This document shows, in pieces, positions 1 to 6,747 of a DNA stretch of 9,504 nt. The position numbers and the translations under genes were made by a program. Source of the stretch: an uncultured Eudoraea sp. (GTDB lineage: Bacteria > Bacteroidota > Bacteroidia > Flavobacteriales > Flavobacteriaceae). Every line of letters starts with the position of its first letter. Positions within the stretch are counted from its first letter, which is position 1. Below the pieces are notes generated by a model. It was not told where the DNA came from. It searched no databases and saw only the letters and a list, made by a program, of their open reading frames with translations. Location: assembly GCA_905479615.1 (NCBI GenBank), contig CAJQNH010000082.1, positions 1-9,504 of the forward strand, in the 5' to 3' direction.

Positions 1-1099
1 TGTAGAACATAATGTGACAGAAAATCTAAGATTACAATATGGCTTAAGGTTTAGTTATTTTATGCGATTGGGACAAGATGAATTAAACGTTTATGAAAAT
101 AATAATCCGGTAATTTTTGACCCCTTTCTACTTGTCTATAGGGAAGCAGAACCAATTGGAACCATAAATCCAACAGATGAAACTTTAGCTACATTCGCAA
201 ATTTGGAACCGCGTATTTCATTGGCATATACCTTAAATCAGGATAATTCGTTTAAAGCCAGTTATACAAGATTAGCTCAATACCTTCATCTATTATCTAA
301 TACCAGCTCACCTACTCCACTGGACGTCTGGACACCCAGTGGTCCTTTTGTTAAACCACAGCTACTGGATCAGTATGCACTTGGATATTTCAGAAACATA
401 AAAAACGGGGATTATTCCTTTGAGACTGAAGTCTTCTATAAAGACATCCAAAACAGAATAGATTATATAGACGGTGCGAACTTAATTGCCAATAATGCTA
501 TTGAGCAAGTAATTTTAAACGGCACAGCCAGGGCATATGGTCTTGAATTACTATTCAGAAAAAACCAGGGGAAGTTTCAAGGGTGGCTTGCTTATACTTT
601 ATCGCGCTCAGAACAAAGGACTCCGGGAAGAGCTCCTGTTGAAGACAATAGCAGATCTAATTTGGAGACAGGCATTAATCTCGGACAATGGTATAGCACT
701 CCTTATGATAAAACACATGACTTTTCGGTGTTTGGAAGTTACACCCTAAATAAGAAATGGACGTTCAATAGCAATTTTATTATTCAAACCGGACAGCCTA
801 CCAATTACCCGGTGGGACAGTTCGAGTTTCAGGGCATTGTTGTTCCCTATTACGGATTGCGAAATCAGGAACGCTTGCCGGACTACCACAGACTTGATAT
901 TTCTGCTACGCTGACTCCAAAGAAAAATGAAGGGAGAAACTGGAAGTCTGAGTGGGTGTTTAGCATTTATAACGTCTATAATCGTATGAATGCGGCATCT
1001 ATTAATTTCAGGGAAAATCAGGATACTGGTGTTAATGAAGCTGTGCGTACTTCAATTTTTGGAATTGTACCCTCAGTAACCTATAATTTTAAATTTTAA
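1..1099 (+). CDS. TonB-dependent receptor, C-terminal barrel part (5' truncated by window)
   Basis: This is the C-terminal 365 residues of an outer-membrane TonB-dependent receptor, which imports a ligand using energy passed on by TonB. The reading frame is open to the left edge (first whole codon at position 2), so the GTG at 14 is not the real start and the plug and any carboxypeptidase-like N-terminal domain lie outside the window. What is visible is a run of alternating aromatic and polar strands typical of the barrel, the family-typical stretch RLPDYHRLDIS followed by FSIYNVYNR, and a C-terminal strand ending VTYNFKF, whose last Phe fits the BAM recognition signal. The DUF4249 lipoprotein gene begins 8 nt after its stop, so the two are probably one transcription unit. 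Ligand unknown. The family call is firm; specificity cannot be read from this part. Confidence 0.93.
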   Translation, partial: VEHNVTENLRLQYGLRFSYFMRLGQDELNVYENNNPVIFDPFLLVYREAEPIGTINPTDETLATFANLEPRISLAYTLNQDNSFKASYTRLAQYLHLLSNTSSPTPLDVWTPSGPFVKPQLLDQYALGYFRNIKNGDYSFETEVFYKDIQNRIDYIDGANLIANNAIEQVILNGTARAYGLELLFRKNQGKFQGWLAYTLSRSEQRTPGRAPVEDNSRSNLETGINLGQWYSTPYDKTHDFSVFGSYTLNKKWTFNSNFIIQTGQPTNYPVGQFEFQGIVVPYYGLRNQERLPDYHRLDISATLTPKKNEGRNWKSEWVFSIYNVYNRMNAASINFRENQDTGVNEAVRTSIFGIVPSVTYNFKF

Positions 1100-1107
1100 T
1101 ATCTACT

Positions 1108-1998
1108 ATGAAAAAATATATCTACCTCTTAGTGGTTTTAGTACTAAACGTTGCCTGCGAAGATGTCATAGACGTGGAAGTTCCCACTGAAGAACCAAGA
1201 CTGGTAGTAGATGCCCTGATACGGGTTGATATAGATAAACAATTTATTCCGGTGGAGGTTAAATTATCTTTAAGCAGCGATTTTTTTAATAATAATACGC
1301 CAACCTCGGCAGAAAGCGTAGTGATCCAATACGAAGAATATGAAGGTAATAGGGTAATTGATACCCGCTTTTCAAATCTAGCTGAGTTAGTACCAGGATC
1401 CGGTATTTATACTCCGGACCCCAATTTTGATACAGATCAAAGAATCCCAACCAATATATTAGATAGGAATTGGGTGTTTAACTTATTGATTAATCACGAG
1501 GGGCGGCGTTATCTTGCCAACACAAAATATGTGCCTGCGGTTCCAATAGATTCTGTAATTCAGGGAGATGGAACACTTTTCAATGATGATGAAACAGAAG
1601 TAATAATAACATTTACTGACGATCCTGACAGGGATAGTTTTTATCTTTTCGACCTTAGTTTGAGCGAATTTCTGGTCACAGAAGATAAATTTTACAAAGG
1701 ACAGCAATTTAGTTTTTCGTACTTCTATGACCAAATATTTGAACCTGATACGGAAATAGAGATTAGATTAATGGGGGTGGATCAGACTTTTTTTAACTAT
1801 ATGGATCTCCTCATTGAGCAAACCACTAATGATGCCGGGATTTTTTCCACCCCGGTGGCTACTGTTCGCGGCAATGTGTTTGATATAACAGATATTGATA
1901 ATATTGATTTATTGGACAATGTTGCGCAGCCCGATGTATTTCCATTGGGGTATTTTGCTATAGTCCAGGAGTATAAACAAACACTTATAATACAATAA
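1108..1998 (+). CDS. DUF4249 family lipoprotein
   Basis: The 296-residue product has a short Lys-rich start, a hydrophobic segment (residues 4-16) and a lipobox-like NVAC with the acylated Cys at 17; Asn at -3 makes the box somewhat relaxed, which is common in Bacteroidota. The mature part opens CEDVIDVEVP and continues as a beta-rich DUF4249 domain to the C-terminus (residues about 18-296). The acidic residues right after Cys17 resemble the export tags that send Bacteroidota lipoproteins to the cell surface. DUF4249 genes often sit directly downstream of a TonB-dependent receptor, as here, which suggests a surface partner of that receptor, by analogy to SusD; the biochemical role is not known. 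A truncated paralogue follows 15 nt after the stop. Family recognised by sequence pattern, no search run. Confidence 0.87.
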   Translation: MKKYIYLLVVLVLNVACEDVIDVEVPTEEPRLVVDALIRVDIDKQFIPVEVKLSLSSDFFNNNTPTSAESVVIQYEEYEGNRVIDTRFSNLAELVPGSGIYTPDPNFDTDQRIPTNILDRNWVFNLLINHEGRRYLANTKYVPAVPIDSVIQGDGTLFNDDETEVIITFTDDPDRDSFYLFDLSLSEFLVTEDKFYKGQQFSFSYFYDQIFEPDTEIEIRLMGVDQTFFNYMDLLIEQTTNDAGIFSTPVATVRGNVFDITDIDNIDLLDNVAQPDVFPLGYFAIVQEYKQTLIIQ

Positions 1999-2013
1999 AA
2001 TTAGGCTTGAAAT

Positions 2014-2232
2014 TTGAGAAAATTAATAGGTGTATTTTTAATCATTGGGATACATACAAGCTGCGAGGATGTCATTGATGTTGAACTTCCTCCGGATGTA
2101 CCTAAAATTAATATTGATGCCCTTTTTATAGTGGACATCGACGAAGAATTTGTTCCTGTAGAAGTTAAAGTCACATTGACTAACAATTTTGAGGATGAAA
2201 TTCCGGTAACCAATGTTGAGCCCATTTATTAG
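2014..2232 (+). pseudogene. Truncated second DUF4249 lipoprotein copy
   Basis: The 72-codon frame from a TTG start encodes a lipoprotein signal peptide with Cys17 (IHTSC) and a mature start CEDVIDVELP almost the same as in the preceding gene. Aligned by eye without gaps from Cys17, 25 of 43 residues are identical between the two copies, while the DNA has diverged, so this is an old tandem duplicate. A normal DUF4249 protein is about 300 residues; this one stops at TAG (2230-2232), 11 nt before the 3' end of the convergent glycerate kinase. No remaining DUF4249 body exists in the window, so most of the gene is lost. The alternative is a deliberately short surface lipopeptide, since signal peptide and lipobox are intact. 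I favour a remnant. Confidence 0.7.
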
Positions 2233-2243
2233 AAGTGAAAATA

Positions 2244-3371
2244 TCAGGGAGAACTCATAAATTGAAAGATGCTTTTTTCAATCAAGGTCCCGGCATTTTG
2301 CATGTTATAGGTCAGTGGTTTTGATGGATCTCTTATTTCCAATACTTCATGGAGACCGTTTTCAAGACATATTCCCTTATCCAACTCCAGGGTACCACAT
2401 ATGGCCAAGACTGGAATGGAGTGCGTATTGCCAAGTTCCAGAACACCATGAATTAACTTACCACTAAACGTCTGCGCGTCTATTTTTCCTTCACCTGTAA
2501 TGATTAAATCAATTTTCTCGGTCTTTAATACGCTGTCCATATCTGCATGCTGCAGCATAAAATTAATCCCACTAACAAACGTTCCTCCAAGAAAGGTCTT
2601 TATTCCATACGCCGCACCTCCCGCAGCTCCGGAGCCGGGAACTTGGGCATTATTTTTTCCAATTTGCTGCACCACTACCCTATCTAAACATTTCAAACCA
2701 TCATTTAGTAGCTCAATATCCTTAGAACTTGCTCCTTTCTGTTTTGCATATACGAAAGCGGCACCTTTAGAACCATATAAAGTATTGTCAACATCATTCA
2801 CTGCGAAAATTGCAACATGTTTTAGATCTTTATGAACGCCAGAAGCATCTATGGTATGAATCTTTTGCAAACTTTCACCAGAAGGCACCAGGATATTTTG
2901 GGCTACATCCAAAAATTTGTAACCCAATGCCTGTGCTATACCTGTTCCTCCATCATTGGTAGCACTGCCTCCCAGGCCAATATAGATCTTTTTAGCACCC
3001 CGTTCTATAGCATCACGTATTTGCAAACCAGTTCCCAGAGTACTGGTGATCATCGGGTTTCTTTCTCCCTCCTTTAGCAATTCCATACCACTTGCCTTTG
3101 CAAGTTCAAGAAATGCTTCGTCCTTGTATTTATTGAATACATAGTCAGCTCTAATTTTCCTGCCTAAAGGATCTACTGTACTACAACTTATTTCCTCCAC
3201 ATCCATGGTATGTCGGATAGCATCGAGAAAACCATCACCCCCATCAGAAGCTATTACCTGAAGTATATCAATCTTATTATCAGCTCTTTTTATCCCTTTG
3301 GTAAGCGCTGCAATAACTTCTATCGCAGTTAAAGAACCTTTAAACTTATCTGGTATCAGTAGTACAGTCAT
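2244..3371 (-). CDS. Glycerate kinase (GarK/GlxK family)
   Basis: The 375-residue cytoplasmic enzyme phosphorylates D-glycerate with ATP; characterised class members such as GarK make 2-phosphoglycerate, which enters lower glycolysis. Length is normal for the family. Visible family motifs are DKFKGS (8-13), SDGGDG (42-47), GLGGSATNDGGTG (132-144), PGSGAAGG (245-252) and TGEGKIDAQT (292-301), with no sign of damage. The ATG follows the TAA stop of the symporter gene with no base between them, so translation is probably coupled. It is the last gene of the minus-strand operon, and its place beside a putative glycosylglycerate hydrolase suggests the glycerate it uses comes from that hydrolase. 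Whether the product is 2- or 3-phosphoglycerate cannot be told from sequence alone. Confidence applies to the enzyme family. Confidence 0.95.
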   Translation of the reverse strand: MTVLLIPDKFKGSLTAIEVIAALTKGIKRADNKIDILQVIASDGGDGFLDAIRHTMDVEEISCSTVDPLGRKIRADYVFNKYKDEAFLELAKASGMELLKEGERNPMITSTLGTGLQIRDAIERGAKKIYIGLGGSATNDGGTGIAQALGYKFLDVAQNILVPSGESLQKIHTIDASGVHKDLKHVAIFAVNDVDNTLYGSKGAAFVYAKQKGASSKDIELLNDGLKCLDRVVVQQIGKNNAQVPGSGAAGGAAYGIKTFLGGTFVSGINFMLQHADMDSVLKTEKIDLIITGEGKIDAQTFSGKLIHGVLELGNTHSIPVLAICGTLELDKGICLENGLHEVLEIRDPSKPLTYNMQNAGTLIEKSIFQFMSSP

Positions 3372-5018
3372 TTAGGATAAAATACTTGGGAGAAAATAAC
3401 TAAAAATCAAAATTACAAAGAAGAAGCCGATCAAAATAAATACTTCCTTTTTTAAAAAATCGGCTTTTTTAGGTAGCAGTGAAACTTCCAGGGTATCTAT
3501 ATCCTTGCGATTTCCCGTGAAGTAGCTCACCAAATAAGCTATGACAACGGCAAGTACAACCCCTGTGAAGTTTAACCAGATCCAAAATATATGGATCCCA
3601 AGATCAACATTAAAAATGTTTTGCATGGTCTTACTAAATACAAGGTTAATAGCTACAGCAATTAAAATACCCGTATTCATTCCAATATGATTCACCCTTT
3701 TTGAGAATATTGCTAAAAGGAAAGTTGCTAATACAGGGCCATAAAAAACAGAACCTATAGCATTTATTATTTCTATGACCGCACTTTTACTACCTCCGAA
3801 AAGAAAGGAACATGCCATACATACAATACCCCAAAAAATTACAGCTCCTTTAGATATCATCATATATTTTTTCTGGCTCAATTTCTTCTTTCCCCGGTTA
3901 AAAAAATCTTCCACACTAACCGCAGATAAGGAATTTACTGTTGAACTTAATGAAGACATTGCTGCAGAGAGTATACCTACCATTAATAGTCCAATAAACC
4001 CATGTGGGAGGTATTTAATGATGAAAATTGGAATCATCAGATCTGGTTTTATACCATTAAGGGCATATTCCTCCGGAAAGTATTTTTGAGTCATGGCCCC
4101 AATGTCTGTCAGGAAATCCGGGGCAAGCATAACTAGCCCGCCAATAAATAATCCCATCATACAATACAGGAGTACAACAGGGAATCTCAATAAACCATTT
4201 GCCAACAATAGTTTTCGTATTGTAAGTTCATCTTTTGCAGAGAGCATTCTTTGGGCCTGGGTTTGATCGCAACCGTAATAGGATACATATAGAAAAAATC
4301 CTCCGATTAACATGGGCCAGAATCCATATTCCTCATCAGCACTAAGCCCCCAGTTAAAGTTAATTACCTGCAATCTTTCTTTAGGAAATCCGGCAACTAA
4401 ACCCCCATGATCTTGCCACAACTGCCAGCCGTAAAAAAGACACGTTAGCAAACCTGCAAACAGGATGATCATTTGAATGGCATCTCCCCATACCACTGCC
4501 TTCATACCTCCCTGCCATGAATATATTATAGTTATTACGCTGATTATCAAAATAGTATATACGAAATCGATATCTAAAACAGCTTGCAGAATTATGGCAA
4601 TGGTATAGACCATTACCCCTGTTCCCAGAGCCCTGCTGATTTGAAAAACAATACTCAAAATAAGTCGTGTAGAACTGTCAAATCTGCGTTCAACAAATTC
4701 ATATATACTTACGACACCCGATCTAAATAATGGAGGTATAATGAAAAGCATTATAAACAACATGGCAAGTGGTACTGCAAACTCAAAGGTTAACCACTTT
4801 AACCCACCATTAAGTTTTAGACCAACAAATGCAGGAGCAGAAACAAAACTAATTGCAGATAACTGTGTGGCCATTGTAGAAAGACTAAGTGGGAACCAGC
4901 CCATGCTTCTACCCCCTAAAAAATAGTCTTTCGAGTCTTTGTTGTTTTTAAAAAAATAGCCCATACCCAAAAATCCCAGGAGGTATATAGCTACAATTGC
5001 GTAATCTAATCCATTCAT
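3372..5018 (-). CDS. Sodium:solute symporter (SSS family)
   Basis: The 548-residue inner-membrane transporter is of the SSS family (LeuT fold, Na+-driven uptake). A first hydrophobic helix at residues 5-23 is followed by the family stretch DYFLGGRSMGWFPLSLS (31-47) and ATQLSAISFVSAPAF (50-64). The region SWQGGMKAVVWGDAIQ (167-182) matches the SSS signature area, and GILSAAMSSLSSTVNSLSAV (348-367) matches the later helix carrying the Ser/Thr residues that bind sodium in relatives. About 13-14 membrane helices are apparent, with a last one at 525-544. The ATG overlaps the hydrolase stop by one base (TAATG), and its own TAA directly precedes the glycerate kinase ATG. SSS members carry sugars, amino acids, vitamins and more, so the substrate is inferred only from context: an intact glycoside of glycerate, or possibly free glycerate or sugar. 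Confidence 0.93.
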   Translation of the reverse strand: MNGLDYAIVAIYLLGFLGMGYFFKNNKDSKDYFLGGRSMGWFPLSLSTMATQLSAISFVSAPAFVGLKLNGGLKWLTFEFAVPLAMLFIMLFIIPPLFRSGVVSIYEFVERRFDSSTRLILSIVFQISRALGTGVMVYTIAIILQAVLDIDFVYTILIISVITIIYSWQGGMKAVVWGDAIQMIILFAGLLTCLFYGWQLWQDHGGLVAGFPKERLQVINFNWGLSADEEYGFWPMLIGGFFLYVSYYGCDQTQAQRMLSAKDELTIRKLLLANGLLRFPVVLLYCMMGLFIGGLVMLAPDFLTDIGAMTQKYFPEEYALNGIKPDLMIPIFIIKYLPHGFIGLLMVGILSAAMSSLSSTVNSLSAVSVEDFFNRGKKKLSQKKYMMISKGAVIFWGIVCMACSFLFGGSKSAVIEIINAIGSVFYGPVLATFLLAIFSKRVNHIGMNTGILIAVAINLVFSKTMQNIFNVDLGIHIFWIWLNFTGVVLAVVIAYLVSYFTGNRKDIDTLEVSLLPKKADFLKKEVFILIGFFFVILIFSYFLPSILS

Positions 5019-6331
5019 TAATGCTTATTTTTAAGAAGGTCTATGTAGAGCGCAGCTGACCATGAGAAATTATTACCCCCATACCCGGCATCTGATTGTT
5101 GGTGAATATCCCGTCTGGGATCGAAATATTCATAAAATCCATGCTTTTTCAATAAAAACAGGGTATCGGATTTAATTTGATCGGCTAGATCTTCCATTCC
5201 ATAGCGCTTAAAACCACGATAAAGTATCCAATTTAGATTAATCCAGACAGGGCCTCTCCAATACCGTTTAGGATCAAAATGCTCACTCTCCGGGTCAAAA
5301 GAAGCACAAAGCAAAAAGAAATTGTTTTTACCTGAAAAACTACCCTCTCTAAAATATCGATTCGCCATTTCAGTTGCTACTTCCTTACTTGGAATACCTG
5401 CAAATAAGGGAGAAAATGATGATGATGAAACATATTTCATAGGCTTGTCGGCACGCAAATCAAAATAGATATATGTTTTCAGTTCCGGGTCATATAATTT
5501 AGTTTGATAGTTTTTTTTAGCCTTTTCATTCCAGTTTTTCAATTGCCTTACGGCATCTTCCTTTTTCAGAAGGGTTCCCAACCGTATCATACTCTCATTA
5601 GATCTTATGAGCATGGCATTAAATAAAGGGTCCTGAATTAAGAAAGGGCATTTTTCCGCTATTAGTGCATCATTATACTTCCACTCTTTAAATAACTCAA
5701 TTAAATGAATGTAATGCTGGTATTCCCGATTACTGGGCCTGGTAGAAGCATCAACATGTTCAGTATCCCTTCGCTCGAGCTGATACTCCGGCGAATCCAG
5801 ATTTTTCCAAATATCATCCCAAACAGGGGTATTGTCTGTACCTGCTTCCCAATTATGGCATATATAAACCAGGCCTTCATCCTCAGGATCTCTATATTTA
5901 TAAAAATAGTCGTGGCACAACAATACCTTATCGTAGAGCTCCGAAATAAAATCTAATTCGGTATTTCCAGAAGTAATAAATAATTCTTCGAGTACGAATC
6001 CCAGTACAGGGGGCTGTGTTATTCCCGATGTTTTTATTTCAGAGGAATAAGGACTGAGATCTGCGGCGTGTACCTCCGGCCCGGGAAAATAAGTTTCGGA
6101 CTCATTGTGAAAAATAATATGGGGAAGAAAACCATTGGACCACTGACCGGAGAGCAGATATCTCAATTCAGACTTCGCTTTTTCCATATCTATGTGTGCC
6201 CAACCCAAAGCAATGAACCCCGAATCCCAATTCCATTGAAAAGGATATAGTCCTTCACACGGGATGGTAAATCCATCCTGCCAGTTCTTTTCAAGTACTT
6301 TTTTAGCCTGTTCAAGTAATTTTATTTCCAT
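5018..6331 (-). CDS. GH63 / MGH1-like glycoside hydrolase, putative mannosyl-/glucosylglycerate hydrolase
   Basis: An (alpha/alpha)6-barrel glycosidase of about 437 residues with no signal peptide, hence cytoplasmic. Positions below count from a TTG four codons upstream (6343); I prefer the ATG at 6331 because the best promoter would leave almost no leader for the TTG. Visible motifs are YPFQWNWDSGF (33-43), TYFPGP (84-89), NWEAGTDNTPVWD (164-176), RPSNREYQHY (202-211), YWRGPVWINLNW (361-372) and HGFYEYFDP (401-409). D170 is the likely catalytic acid and E405 the likely base; the surrounding Y/W residues fall at the spacing I remember for the mycobacterial glucosylglycerate hydrolase (D182, E419, Y375-W376-x-G378-xx-W381). 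Such enzymes split mannosyl- or glucosylglycerate into hexose and glycerate. Other GH63 or GH37-like glucosidase specificities remain possible, but the linked glycerate kinase favours a glycerate glycoside. Confidence 0.85.
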   Translation of the reverse strand: MEIKLLEQAKKVLEKNWQDGFTIPCEGLYPFQWNWDSGFIALGWAHIDMEKAKSELRYLLSGQWSNGFLPHIIFHNESETYFPGPEVHAADLSPYSSEIKTSGITQPPVLGFVLEELFITSGNTELDFISELYDKVLLCHDYFYKYRDPEDEGLVYICHNWEAGTDNTPVWDDIWKNLDSPEYQLERRDTEHVDASTRPSNREYQHYIHLIELFKEWKYNDALIAEKCPFLIQDPLFNAMLIRSNESMIRLGTLLKKEDAVRQLKNWNEKAKKNYQTKLYDPELKTYIYFDLRADKPMKYVSSSSFSPLFAGIPSKEVATEMANRYFREGSFSGKNNFFLLCASFDPESEHFDPKRYWRGPVWINLNWILYRGFKRYGMEDLADQIKSDTLFLLKKHGFYEYFDPRRDIHQQSDAGYGGNNFSWSAALYIDLLKNKH

Positions 6332-6353
6332 ATAATTACACAATTTAAGGAAC

Positions 6354-6385
6354 TAAATATAGGGTAATATTCCTATTTTTGGCAA
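6354..6385 (-). promoter_or_regulatory. Putative flavobacterial promoter of the hydrolase-symporter-kinase operon
   Basis: Read on the minus strand, TTG (6385-6383) is followed after 21 nt by TATATTTA (6361-6354), which fits the flavobacterial form TTG-N17-23-TAnnTTTG except for the last base. It lies 22 nt before the ATG at 6331 and would give a leader of roughly 15-20 nt. It overlaps the promoter candidate of the divergent gene. Pattern match only. Confidence 0.4.
6374..6381 (+). promoter_or_regulatory. Putative -7 box for the small membrane protein gene
   Basis: TATTTTTG matches the flavobacterial -7 element TAnnTTTG exactly and lies 28 nt before the TTG start at 6410. No TTG is found at the expected 17-23 nt upstream, so the -33 element is missing or degenerate. 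The box sits in the spacer of the opposite-strand promoter candidate, and the -33 TTG of that promoter is 1 nt away. Confidence 0.35.
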
Positions 6386-6409
6386 ACTGGAACAAATTAA
6401 GGAACGGTT

Positions 6410-6637
6410 TTGAAAACGAATAAAGAACTAATTATTAGAGGAATAAAATATCTGGCCTACACACTGGTACTTATGTTTACTGCACCTATTATACTGTATC
6501 AGGCATTCAAAAATACCGAACATTCATTTTACCTACCTGTACTCGTAGTTGGTTTCATTGTAGCCATTGGCGCCATAGCTATGGGTTTTTATAGTATTAA
6601 GGTACTAATGGAAGGTATTTTTACCAGCAATAAATAA
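6410..6637 (+). CDS. Small two-helix membrane protein, DUF6095-like
   Basis: The 75-residue product has a basic N-terminus and two hydrophobic helices, roughly residues 13-31 and 42-65, joined by a short polar loop (KNTEHSF), so it is a small inner-membrane protein of unknown function. It resembles the flavobacterial DUF6095 group; I recognise it from overall pattern and its position before thrS, not from a catalytic motif. The start is TTG at 6410: a stop at 6398-6400 closes the frame upstream and there is no earlier start, and AAGGA at 6399-6403 lies 6 nt before it as a plausible ribosome site. It is transcribed away from the hydrolase operon. thrS has its own promoter downstream, so a shared role with thrS is not implied. 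Confidence 0.75.
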   Translation: MKTNKELIIRGIKYLAYTLVLMFTAPIILYQAFKNTEHSFYLPVLVVGFIVAIGAIAMGFYSIKVLMEGIFTSNK

Positions 6638-6692
6638 TTTATCATTAAAAGCTTTGTGGTTCTAAGTCCAATGAAAATGATTTAGGGATATT

Positions 6693-6723
6693 TTGTCTTC
6701 ATATTCCTAAGATGCTATCTTTG
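6693..6723 (+). promoter_or_regulatory. Promoter of thrS-infC-rpmI operon
   Basis: TTG (6693-6695), a 20-nt spacer and TATCTTTG (6716-6723) match the flavobacterial promoter form TTG-N17-23-TAnnTTTG in full. Transcription would begin around 6728-6731, leaving a leader of about 20 nt before the ATG at 6748. This also rules out the in-frame ATG at 6712, which lies inside the promoter. Confidence 0.65.
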
Positions 6724-6747
6724 CCACTTAAATCCTCATACCAGCAT

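Noticed and set aside
1..1998. TonB receptor and DUF4249 protein as the outer-membrane part of the glycerate-glycoside pathway
   Set aside because: They are on the opposite strand, convergent, and separated by a decayed gene; a small solute may cross through porins. Proximity alone is not enough to join them to the pathway.
2228..2250. Possible bidirectional terminator between the two convergent units
   Set aside because: The gap is only 11 nt and no hairpin could be folded by eye; termination must use other signals or run into the opposing gene.
2500..3077. Plus-strand open frames opposite the glycerate kinase gene
   Set aside because: They are antisense to a gene with clear motifs, have no family features or start signals, and arise from its codon composition.
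3440..3475. A/T-rich near-palindrome with T-runs and A-runs resembling a terminator
   Set aside because: It lies inside the symporter coding sequence and is explained by Lys, Phe and Leu codons; there is no GC-rich stem followed by a T-tract in the direction of transcription.
5018..6331. Hydrolase as a classical GH37 trehalase
   Set aside because: No secretion signal is present and the motifs (NWDSGF, GTDNTPVWD, FYEYFDP) fit GH63/MGH1-like enzymes better; the operon context with glycerate kinase also disfavours trehalose.
6712..6747. Longer thrS start giving 12 extra residues
   Set aside because: The ATG at 6712 lies before the -7 box TATCTTTG (6716-6723), so it would not be transcribed, and the extension is not part of the TGS domain.
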